From positions 1 to 12,339 of the forward strand of contig MGTN01000027.1 of NCBI GenBank assembly GCA_001799475.1: a stretch of 12,339 nt of DNA, read 5' to 3'. Both the position numbers and the translations under genes were made by a program. The DNA is from Desulfovibrionales bacterium GWA2_65_9 (GTDB lineage: Bacteria; Desulfobacterota; Desulfovibrionia; Desulfovibrionales; Desulfovibrionaceae). Below, one piece after another: positions 1 to 7,961 of this stretch (positions are counted from its first letter, which is position 1; each line of letters begins with the position of its first letter). The notes beneath the pieces are model-generated. The model searched no databases and was not told the DNA's origin. It saw only the letters and a list, made by a program, of their open reading frames with translations.

Positions 1-1835
<1,835 letters not shown>

Positions 1836-1839
<4 letters not shown>

Positions 1840-2942
1840 CTGTTCTTCTGCCTGTGCGCCTGGGCGTACTGGGCCGGGCTGAGCCCGACTGCGCGTGCGA
1901 AGTGCCGGGTCATGTGGGCCTGGTCGCAGAAGCCGGACTGAAGCGCCGCCTCAATGAGGCTGGCCCCGCCGCGCAACAGCTCCTTGGCCCGGCGCAGGCG
2001 CAGGTGCGTCTGGAAGGCGTGGGGCGGCAGGCCGATGACGCGGGTGAAGGCCCGGTGCAGGGCGAACATGCCCACCCCGCAGGCTGCGGCCAGCCCGGCC
2101 AGGTCCACACCGGCCTCAAGGTTTTCCTCGATCAGCCGCCGCGCCTGGCCGACCACCTTTGAAACCTTGGCCATCTCGGACACCTTGGCCGTCCCGGTCA
2201 GGCCCGCGTCCTGCGGTTCCTGGCGAGACGGGGCGCAGCAGTGCCCGGCCAGGCGCTCAAGGCATTCCGCCAGGAGCGACTGCCGCTCCAGGAGGCCCGT
2301 TGGCGCGCTCAGGGCCTCGGCCAAGCGGACCAAAGCCTTGGCCAGGGCCGGGTCGTCCAGGCGCGGCGAGGCCTGGCGCCAGCTCGACAGTTCGGGCGGC
2401 AGGACCTCGGCGGTGATGCTCAGGGCCAGGTAGGAGCAGGCGGGGGTGTGCGGGCTTGATTCGGCGTCGGACTTGTCGTCGGATTCGTCGTTGAACTTGT
2501 CGTCGGAAGGGGCCTGCCCCTGGGGGGCTGAACCGGCGTCTGGTCTGGCTTTGCCGACGGGCTTGCTGCCCGGTTTGTCGTCGGAGTTGTCGTTGAACTT
2601 GGCGTTGGCTTTGGCGTCGGAATTGGCGTCGGGTTCGACTGGCGAGCAGGCGTGGGCCTGGCCCGGTGCGAGGACGAAGACCGCGCCCTGGGGCACCAGG
2701 GTCGGCTTGCCAGCTGTCTCGATGCGCCGCGTCCCGGCCGTGACCACGCCCAGGACCAGGGAGTCGTGGGCGTGGCGCGGTTGGCTGGCGTGCGAGGAAC
2801 TGGCCAGGGCCAGGGTCACGCCGGGCAGTTCGGCCGGGCAGACGAGCCGGATGTTCCGGCCAGGAAACCGCCTAGAGCAGTGCGGGCGCGAATTTGGCAA
2901 GGATGTAGAGTGCTTCTCCATCGTGCCCGTCTTGTTTGGCAT
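1836..2942 (-). CDS. AraC-family transcriptional regulator with a repetitive insert in its sensor domain
   Basis: The C-terminal AraC DNA-binding domain spans about residues 264-362, with two helix-turn-helix units (DLAGLAAACGVGMFALHRAF; SLIEAALQSGFCDQAHMTRH) and the ending GLSPAQYAQ. The N-terminal half resembles the AraC-type cupin sensor (HAHDSLVLGVVTAG, VFVLAPGQAHAC). About 60 low-complexity residues rich in D, K, N, S and P (about 104-166, e.g. KFNDNSDDKPG and KFNDESDDKSD) interrupt that cupin between HACSP and SYLALS, where relatives have a short turn. The start is uncertain: ATG at 2942 or at 2921 gives a 71- or 50-nt overlap with the upstream cupin gene, and neither has a strong Shine-Dalgarno. 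Translation coupled to the cupin gene is likely. The ligand and targets are not visible. An adjacent-gene or self-regulatory role is inference. Confidence 0.93.
2473..2608. repeat. Imperfect 34-bp direct repeat within the AraC gene insert
   Basis: Bases 2473-2506 and 2575-2608 are near-identical copies (TTGTCGTCGGA, a few differences, then TCGTTGAACTTG) exactly 102 bp, or 34 codons, apart. They encode the KFND(N/E)SDDK repeats of the AraC sensor insert when read on the minus strand. The rest of the tract is also built from degenerate GTCGTCGG and TTGGCGT words, which suggests growth by slippage or unequal recombination in multiples of three. Confidence 0.8.
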
Positions 2943-3282
2943 TGGCCCGCACGCTGTGCGCCACGCCCGCCGGGATGAGCCCGCAGACGCCGGGCTGGTA
3001 GATGGCCTCGCGGCCGTCCAGGGTGCACACGCCCGAGCCCTGCACCACCTCGTGCAGTTCCAGGCTGCCGTCGTGGGTGTGGGACGAAAGCTCGGCCCCG
3101 GCGTCGATGCGCACCAGATGCGCGCTCAAGGCTCCGTCCGTGTCCGCTGCTGTGAGGAGGTGCCTGAGGGCCACTCCGGCAAAGCGCGGGTGCGGGTTCC
3201 AGGGCCGGGTGGAAAGATCGCTGTCGCCGTCGGGCCGTGCCAAGCGGCCGGCCCCCACAAATCTGCTCGTGTCTGCGTTCAT
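2872..3282 (-). CDS. Small single-domain cupin protein (136 aa)
   Basis: The start is the ATG at 3282, preceded by AAGGAG 7 nt upstream; the same frame is open further upstream but would run back into folD. Cupin motif 1 is complete: G62, H68, H70, E75, G82 (GAELSSHTHDG then ELHEVVQG). Motif 2 is close to consensus (G98...P104-A-G-V-A-H109...N114). His68, His70, Glu75 and His109 form the expected metal-binding set. There is no signal peptide, so the protein is cytoplasmic. The gene lies 98 nt downstream of folD and overlaps the AraC gene, so it is probably co-transcribed with the regulator. It could be a small enzyme or a ligand-binding partner; the substrate cannot be read from the sequence. 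Confidence 0.9.
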   Translation of the reverse strand: MNADTSRFVGAGRLARPDGDSDLSTRPWNPHPRFAGVALRHLLTAADTDGALSAHLVRIDAGAELSSHTHDGSLELHEVVQGSGVCTLDGREAIYQPGVCGLIPAGVAHSVRANAKQDGHDGEALYILAKFAPALL

Positions 3283-3299
3283 CGCTGTTCTCCTTGGGT

Positions 3300-3322
3300 T
3301 CAGGCGGGTTTGTGCCGCCTGA
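3300..3322 (-). promoter_or_regulatory. Stem-loop in the cupin gene leader
   Basis: An 8-bp perfect inverted repeat (TCAGGCGG / CCGCCTGA) with a 7-nt loop sits between folD and the cupin gene, ending 4 nt before the cupin AAGGAG. No T-run follows on either strand, so it is a poor intrinsic terminator. It may instead be an mRNA processing or stability element, or modulate access to the ribosome-binding site. Confidence 0.45.
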
Positions 3323-3380
3323 TTGCCAGGGAGAGGCGCGTCTTGTCTTGGACGTTCTTGCAGAACCCAGCGTGCAGGGG

Positions 3381-4241
3381 CTAGGCGGCGGTGTGCTCCT
3401 TGTAGGCCTGCACCGTATTCTTCAGCAGCATGGCGATGGTCATGGGGCCGATGCCGCCGGGCACGGGCGTCATGGCGCTGGCCGTGGCGCAGAGATACTC
3501 GAAGTCGCAGTCGCCCACCAGGCCGTCCTCCACGCGGTTGATGCCCACATCCACCACAACGGCCCCGGGCTTGACCATGTCGCAGGTGACGAACTTGGGC
3601 TTGCCGATGGCCGCGAACACGAAGTCCGCGCGTCGGCACTGCTCGGGCAGGTCCGGAGTGCGCGAGTGGCACAGCGTCACCGTGGCGTCGCCGAAGCGGC
3701 CCGGCTGGGAGAGCATGATGGACAGCGGGCGGCCCACGATGTTGCTGCGGCCCACCACCACGGCGTGCTTGCCCTGGGTGGGCAGGTCGTAGCGCCGCAA
3801 GAGCTCGATGACCCCGGCCGGGGTGCACGGCGCAAAACCCGGCAGGCCCTGGGCCAGCCTGCCCATGTTCTGCGGGTGGAAGCCGTCCACGTCCTTGTCC
3901 GGGGCGATGCGCTCAAGCAAGGCGCGGCTGTCGAGGCCGCCCGGCACCGGCAGTTGCAGCAGGATGCCGTCCACGAGCACGTCGGCGTTGAGTTGCGCGA
4001 CGAGGGCCTCGAGCTCGGCCTGGGTGGTGCTGGCGGGAAGCATGTGCGGGAACGAGGCGATGCCGACCTCGGCGCAGGCGCGTTCCTTGTTGCGCACGTA
4101 GACCTGAGAGGCCGGGTCCTGGCCCACCAGGATAACGGCCAAGCCTGGCGCGCGGCCTTGTGCTGCGGCGATTTCCGCCACCTCGACCTTGAGCTCCGTG
4201 CGGATGGACTGGGCGGTGGCTTTGCCGTCGAGCAGGATCAT
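3381..4241 (-). CDS. folD: Bifunctional methylenetetrahydrofolate dehydrogenase/cyclohydrolase FolD
   Basis: FolD interconverts 5,10-methylene-THF and 10-formyl-THF (NADP-linked dehydrogenase plus cyclohydrolase) in cytoplasmic C1 metabolism. The start is the ATG at 4241 with a GGAGG 5 nt upstream; it gives 286 aa, the usual family length, whereas an upstream in-frame start would add 13 unrelated residues. Catalytic residues are present: Tyr48 and Lys52 (QVYVRNKERA) and Asp119 in DKDVDGFHPQN. The second FolD signature (PVPGGIGPMTIAML, about 259-272) and the nucleotide-binding segment VVVGRSNIVGRPLSIML are intact. It is on the minus strand, downstream of the OmpA-like gene across a hairpin-rich gap and upstream of the cupin gene. 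In sulfate reducers this step serves purine and formyl-Met synthesis and, in some, the acetyl-CoA pathway. Confidence 0.98.
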   Translation of the reverse strand: MILLDGKATAQSIRTELKVEVAEIAAAQGRAPGLAVILVGQDPASQVYVRNKERACAEVGIASFPHMLPASTTQAELEALVAQLNADVLVDGILLQLPVPGGLDSRALLERIAPDKDVDGFHPQNMGRLAQGLPGFAPCTPAGVIELLRRYDLPTQGKHAVVVGRSNIVGRPLSIMLSQPGRFGDATVTLCHSRTPDLPEQCRRADFVFAAIGKPKFVTCDMVKPGAVVVDVGINRVEDGLVGDCDFEYLCATASAMTPVPGGIGPMTIAMLLKNTVQAYKEHTAA

Positions 4242-4335
4242 TGGGCCTCCTTGATTGCGTAGGGGGAATGCCGGACGCACGCAAGCGCCCGCGAGGCGGC
4301 AATCTAGGGCAAACCGGGGCCGTTGTCGAGGCGCG

Positions 4336-4449
4336 GGCAGGCTGCCTTTTCAGAAGGGCGGCAAAGCCGTCTATGCGATGAGCGGCATAGCCACCTATGC
4401 GAAGGGCGGCAAAGCTGTCATGTCAGAAGAGCGGCCACGCCGCTTGGTC
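4336..4449. repeat. Tandem 24-bp mini-hairpin array between the OmpA-like gene and folD
   Basis: Four consecutive 24-nt units (4353-4376, 4377-4400, 4401-4424, 4426-4449) share the pattern GA(A/T)G(A/G)GCGGCnnaGCC, each able to form a short stem with a 3-nt loop: GGCGGC-AAA-GCCGTC, CGGC-ATA-GCCA (one C/A mismatch), GGCGGC-AAA-GCTGTC (with G-T pairs), and the perfect AGCGGC-CAC-GCCGCT. A fifth small hairpin (GGCA-GGC-TGCC followed by TTTT, 4336-4350) precedes them. The last unit overlaps the stop codon of the OmpA-like gene, so the array is the 3' untranslated region of that transcript and the upstream region of folD. The roughly 200-nt gap holds no other recognisable gene. Confidence 0.75.
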
Positions 4450-5056
4450 AGCGGATGGTGACCTCCACGCGGCGGTTCTTGGGCTCGTGCGGGTTTTGGC
4501 TTTCGACCAGCGGGTTGGCCGAGCCGTGGGAGGTGACCTCAAAGGCCTCGGACGGCAGGCCGTCCTTGACCAGGATCTTGCGCACGGCCTCGGCCCGCCT
4601 GCGCGAAAGGTCGATGTTGTAGGCTTCGTCTCCGGCCTTGCTGGCGTGGCCGACCACGGCGATGTCGAGGGACTGGCGCTCCTTGGCCGTGCCCCGCACC
4701 TTGGGCAACAGGTCCTTGGACTCCGGCGTGAGCTGCACGCCGTCGCTCATGAAGTACAGGATGTAGCGCACCGGCTTGGTCGGCATGGCGCGCAGGGCCG
4801 GGCCAAAGAGTTGTTCCTGCTCCGTTGCGGAGAGGATCTCCGGCGGGCTGGGCGCGGCCTTTGGGGCAACGCGCGTGGCTGTGCCGGCCTGGGTCAGGGT
4901 TTGGCTGCCCTGCTCGTTGGAAACGACCACGGAGCCCACATGCCCGTCCGGGTCGGGCAGCAGCAGCACCACGTTTTTGTTCTTGCCGCAGGCGCTGAGC
5001 ATCAGGACGGACAGCAGCACCACCACCACGAGGGAAATGAGACGGGCGGCGCGCAT
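4448..5056 (-). CDS. OmpA-family (OmpA C-domain) lipoprotein
   Basis: The start is the ATG at 5056, with AGGAGG 8 nt upstream. The resulting N-terminus is a lipoprotein signal (MRAARLIS, hydrophobic core, lipobox LSAC, Cys23). The OmpA C-terminal domain spans about residues 95-202 and ends with the hallmarks YNIDLSRRRAEAV and PKNRRVEVTI. Arg154 occupies the peptidoglycan-binding arginine position, but the usual Asp of the GHTD motif is Ser139 (GHASKAG). The FecR-domain gene ends 1 nt before this start (TGA, G, ATG), so the pair is almost certainly co-translated. FecR-domain and OmpA-like pairs recur in proteobacteria as envelope modules of unclear role. The likely location is the outer membrane inner leaflet, reaching the peptidoglycan. 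Confidence 0.93.
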   Translation of the reverse strand: MRAARLISLVVVVLLSVLMLSACGKNKNVVLLLPDPDGHVGSVVVSNEQGSQTLTQAGTATRVAPKAAPSPPEILSATEQEQLFGPALRAMPTKPVRYILYFMSDGVQLTPESKDLLPKVRGTAKERQSLDIAVVGHASKAGDEAYNIDLSRRRAEAVRKILVKDGLPSEAFEVTSHGSANPLVESQNPHEPKNRRVEVTIR

Positions 5057-5057
5057 C

Positions 5058-5555
5058 TCAGTGTCCTCCTGGTGTTTCGGGAGTGTCTTCAACATTCACC
5101 AGGAAGTGCGTGCCCCGGATGCCGATGGTGGCCGTGGGGGTCAGGACCTGCACGGCGTCCGGCGAGAGCTTGGCGATCTCCCCGGTGATGCAGGCGGCGG
5201 AGCCCTTGCCCACACGCAGGATTGAGGCCAGAGCGCCCTTTTCCGGCGCGAACAGGAAGCGCTCCACCACGAGTCTGCTTCCCGGTCCCATCGACACGGT
5301 GGAGTTGTCGCGCATGATGAGCCCCAGGCTGCCAGCCGCATCCGTGGTCAGCACGTCTTTTTCGAAAATGCGCTCGCCGGGTTTCAGGGGCGCGGGCGCG
5401 GCCCCAACGCGGGCCACCTGGGCCTGGCCGGTGATGGATTTCACACTCCCGGCAATATTGTCGGCTTCAGCGGCCAGCGCAGAAGCAGCGGGAACGGACA
5501 AGAAGGCTGTCAGGGCAAGGACGCCGAGGATGGTACGCAGGGGGTGTTGGGGCAT
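5058..5555 (-). CDS. Exported FecR-domain protein
   Basis: The ATG at 5555 has GGAGGA about 7 nt upstream and opens with a Sec signal peptide (MPQHPLRTILGVLALTAFL, cleavage probably after ALA near residue 29). The FecR domain is recognisable in VLTTDAAGSLGLIMRDNSTVSMGPGSRL (about 68-95) and TPTATIGIRGTHFLV (about 139-153). At 165 aa it is a minimal periplasmic form without the anti-sigma transmembrane region of classical FecR, and no sigma factor gene is nearby, so an anti-sigma role is unlikely. The stop codon lies 1 nt before the OmpA-like lipoprotein start, which links the two products. A ligand- or surface-structure-related role is inference from the gene pair. Confidence 0.92.
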   Translation of the reverse strand: MPQHPLRTILGVLALTAFLSVPAASALAAEADNIAGSVKSITGQAQVARVGAAPAPLKPGERIFEKDVLTTDAAGSLGLIMRDNSTVSMGPGSRLVVERFLFAPEKGALASILRVGKGSAACITGEIAKLSPDAVQVLTPTATIGIRGTHFLVNVEDTPETPGGH

Positions 5556-5576
5556 GGCTCTTCCTCCATGTTCCAA

Positions 5577-5605
5577 CACCTACGTAATCGATCGGGCCCT
5601 GTCAA
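5577..5605 (-). promoter_or_regulatory. Candidate sigma-70 promoter for the FecR/OmpA pair
   Basis: Read on the minus strand, a perfect -35 hexamer TTGACA (5600-5605) lies 17 bp from TAGGTG (5577-5582), a weak -10. It sits in the 78-nt gap between the prepilin peptidase stop and the FecR start. A second TTGACG occurs 13 bp upstream. The weak -10 makes this tentative. Confidence 0.4.
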
Positions 5606-5633
5606 CGCAGGGCGTCAACGTCTGAAAAGGTCC

Positions 5634-6443
5634 TCAGGGCAGGGCGGCGCCGAGCCACCAGCGCAGGAACTGCGGTCCGGCCAGGAGAAAGGCCACGGCC
5701 CCGGCACAGAGGAATGGGCCAAAGGGCAGGGCCGTGCGCAGGCCGTCGTCGCTCCCCTGCTGTGCTGAGCGTCTGGCGGCAACGAGCCCCACGGGCAGGG
5801 CCAGCACCGCCCCGGCGAAGAGCGTCAGCGGCACGGCGAGCGGGCCGAGCAGCGCGCCCACCAGGAGCATGAGCTTGGCGTCGCCCAGGCCCAGGCCGTC
5901 CTCGCCCCGGATGCGGCGGTAGGTCCAGGCCAGGAGCCACAGCCCGCCGCCGCCCGCCAGCGCACCCCAAAGCGCCGCCCGCCAGCCGATGCCCAGGGTG
6001 TGCGCGCGCGGCAAAAGCGTGGAGGCGAGCAGGGCCAGAGCCGCGCCCGGCAGGGTCAGCACATCGGGCAAAAGGAAGGTCTCCAGGTCGATGAGCGAGA
6101 GCACCAGGAGCAGCGTGCCGAAGCCCACGGCCACGAGCCAGTGCCAGGTCGGGCCGAACACGGAGGCTGCGGCCAGGGCGAAGCCCGCGCTGGCGAGCTC
6201 GGTGAGCGGGTAGCGCAGCGGAATTTTTGCTTCGCAGAAGCGGCAGCGCCCGCCCTGGAGCAGATAGCCCAGGAGCGGGATGTTCTCGCGCCAGGACAGG
6301 GTGTGGCCGCAGGCCGGGCAAAAGGACCGCGCCGGGCTGGTCACGCTGCCGCCCAAAGCCAGGCGGTAGGCGGCGCAGCTGGCGAAGCTGCCGAGGACCA
6401 GGCCGAGCACGGCGGCCAGGATCTGGAACAGGATGAAATCCAC
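5634..6443 (-). CDS. pilD: Type IV prepilin peptidase / N-methyltransferase (PilD family)
   Basis: This inner-membrane bifunctional enzyme cleaves the prepilin leader and N-methylates the mature pilin or pseudopilin. The 269-aa protein is strongly hydrophobic, with several membrane segments. The cytoplasmic zinc tetrad is present as CPAC (Cys42, 45) and CRFC (Cys67, 70). The two protease aspartates lie in LIDLETFLLPD (Asp119) and GLGLGDAKL (Asp188). The start is GTG at 6443, preceded by AAGGGAGAT; length and the N-terminal motif GLVLGSFASCAAYRL match the family. No pilin or assembly genes are in the window, so the substrate set lies elsewhere. It is divergent from the CoA ligase gene across a 163-nt gap. 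The alternative name GspO/ComC applies if the substrate is a secretion or competence pseudopilin. Confidence 0.95.
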   Translation of the reverse strand: MDFILFQILAAVLGLVLGSFASCAAYRLALGGSVTSPARSFCPACGHTLSWRENIPLLGYLLQGGRCRFCEAKIPLRYPLTELASAGFALAAASVFGPTWHWLVAVGFGTLLLVLSLIDLETFLLPDVLTLPGAALALLASTLLPRAHTLGIGWRAALWGALAGGGGLWLLAWTYRRIRGEDGLGLGDAKLMLLVGALLGPLAVPLTLFAGAVLALPVGLVAARRSAQQGSDDGLRTALPFGPFLCAGAVAFLLAGPQFLRWWLGAALP

Positions 6444-6606
6444 AGAGTTTGATCTCCCTTACAACCACGGTCTACGCTTGAAGATCAGGGCAAACTGCTG
6501 CATGATGCCGCAAGCCGTGCGACCTGCGCCGTTTTCGCTGCCTCTGGGCGGAGCTACCGCATTTCTCCCGGCCCCACAAGCGCCCCCACGTGAGGAGAAC
6601 CGACCC

Positions 6607-7902
6607 ATGATCCAATCCGCCCGCTTCATCCCGGACATGAGCGCCGATGAACTCGCCGCTGCCCAGCAGGATGGCCTGAAATGGACCGTGCACCACGCCT
6701 ACCAGGGCAGCCCCTTCTACAAGCGCCGCCTGAACGAGGCGGGCATCCATCCCGGTGACATCAAGCACCTGTCCGACCTGACCAAGCTGCCCTTTACCAC
6801 GGCCTACGACCTGCAGGCCGAATATCCCCTGCCGCTGCTCAGCGTGCCGGAGGAGCAGGTGGTGCGCATCCACGGCTCCAGCGGGACCACGGGCAAGCGG
6901 AAAATCCTCAGCTACACGCAAAAGGACATCGACGACTGGGCCAACATGTTCGCCCGCTGCTACGAGCTGGCGGGCCTGACCCCGCTCGACCGCGTGCAGA
7001 TTTGTGTCGGGTATGGCCTGTGGACCGCCGGAGTCGGCTTCCAGCTCGGCTGCGAGCGCTTCGGGGCCATGGCCCTGCCCGTGGGACCGGGCATGCTCGA
7101 CATCCAGCTGCAGATGCTCACCGACCTGGGCTCCACCTGCCTGTGCTCCACGGCGAGCATGGCGCTGCTCCTGGGCGAGGAAGTGGAGAAGCAGAACCTG
7201 CGCGACAAGATCAAGCTCAAACGTGCCATCTTCGGGGCCGAGGCGCACACCCTGCGCATGCGCCAGCGTTTCGAGGAGGCGCTGGGCGTGGAGCACAGTT
7301 TCGACATCTCCGGCATGACCGAGATCTACGGCCCCGGCGCGGGCATCGAGTGCGAGGCGCACCAGGGCATCCACTACTGGGGCGACATGTACATCCTGGA
7401 GCTCATCGACCCGGAGACGCTGCAGCCCGTGGCCCCGGGCGAGCTGGGCGAGATGGTCATCACCAGCCTGAAAAAAGAGGCCAGCCCGCTCATCCGCTAC
7501 CGCACCCGCGACATGACCCGGCTCATCCCCGGAACCTGCCCCTGCGGCTGCGCCATGCCCCGGCACGAGCGCATCCAGGGCCGCAGCGACGACATGATCA
7601 TCTTCCGGGGCGTGAACATCTACCCCGGCCAGGTGGCGGCCGTGCTGGAAAAGCACCCGCAGATGCTGAGCGAGTATCAGATTTCGCTCTCCCGTTCCGA
7701 GGGCCTGGACCACATGGTCGTGCGCGTTGAGCGCCGCGCCGAGACCCCGGAGGCCGAGACCGGCGCCCTGGCCAAGGCCATTGGCGAGGACATCAAGAAC
7801 CATATCCTGGTCAGCGCCAAGGTGGAGATTCTGGCCCCCGGCACCCTGCCGCGCAGCTTCGCCAAGACCAAGCGTGTGCTGGACGAGCGGGAGAAGGACT
7901 GA
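6607..7902 (+). CDS. paaK: PaaK-type aryl-acid (phenylacetate) CoA ligase
   Basis: An adenylate-forming ligase that activates a carboxylic acid with ATP and CoA in the cytoplasm. The ATG at 6607 follows GAGGAGAA; the frame is open further upstream, but that part is antisense to the prepilin peptidase start and unlike the family. The 431 aa match PaaK length. Motifs: phosphate-binding SSGTTGK (91-97), FDISGMTEIYGPG (232-244), the YRTRDMTRL segment (298-306), GRSDDMIIFRGVNIYP (325-340), and the adenylation lysine region LPRSFAKTKRVLD (414-426). Cys311, 313 and 315 (CPCGC) may bind a metal, as in some family members. No other phenylacetate catabolic gene is near. In anaerobes such ligases often act with 2-oxoacid:ferredoxin oxidoreductases on aryl acids from aromatic amino acids; that link is inference and the exact substrate is open. 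Confidence 0.92.
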   Translation: MIQSARFIPDMSADELAAAQQDGLKWTVHHAYQGSPFYKRRLNEAGIHPGDIKHLSDLTKLPFTTAYDLQAEYPLPLLSVPEEQVVRIHGSSGTTGKRKILSYTQKDIDDWANMFARCYELAGLTPLDRVQICVGYGLWTAGVGFQLGCERFGAMALPVGPGMLDIQLQMLTDLGSTCLCSTASMALLLGEEVEKQNLRDKIKLKRAIFGAEAHTLRMRQRFEEALGVEHSFDISGMTEIYGPGAGIECEAHQGIHYWGDMYILELIDPETLQPVAPGELGEMVITSLKKEASPLIRYRTRDMTRLIPGTCPCGCAMPRHERIQGRSDDMIIFRGVNIYPGQVAAVLEKHPQMLSEYQISLSRSEGLDHMVVRVERRAETPEAETGALAKAIGEDIKNHILVSAKVEILAPGTLPRSFAKTKRVLDEREKD

Positions 7903-7914
7903 ACGCGAGCAGGA

Positions 7915-7947
7915 CTAAACTAGAAAGTCTCTAGACTTTATCTAAAC
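7915..7947. promoter_or_regulatory. Palindrome flanked by direct repeats upstream of the propeller gene (candidate operator)
   Basis: A perfect 7-bp inverted repeat, AAAGTCT (7924-7930) and AGACTTT (7933-7939) with a 2-bp spacer, lies in an AT-rich 59-nt gap between the CoA ligase and the propeller gene. The hexamer CTAAAC occurs on both sides (7915-7920, 7942-7947). The symmetry and the lack of a following T-run favour a protein-binding site over a terminator. Confidence 0.45.
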
Positions 7948-7961
7948 CCCAGGAGGATGCC

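Noticed and set aside
2446..3384. Plus-strand frame opposite the AraC and cupin genes
   Set aside because: The minus strand carries clear AraC HTH and cupin motifs; this frame has none.
3237..4262. Long plus-strand frame opposite folD
   Set aside because: It mirrors a complete FolD with catalytic residues on the minus strand; the translation is repetitive H/G/A/V sequence.
4353..4449. CRISPR array
   Set aside because: Units are contiguous with no unique spacers, and no cas genes are present.
4323..4461. Possible small peptide with an 8-residue repeat (KGGKAVYA-like) across the 24-bp array
   Set aside because: A 24-bp period automatically gives 8-residue repeats in every frame. There is no convincing ribosome-binding site, and hairpin preservation explains the array better.
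5058..5555. Classical FecR anti-sigma regulator
   Set aside because: No ECF sigma factor or TonB receptor is nearby and the protein is fully exported with no anti-sigma segment.
6472..7803. A 443-codon antisense frame over the CoA ligase
   Set aside because: The plus strand encodes a full-length PaaK with all motifs; the antisense product is low-complexity and overlaps it completely.
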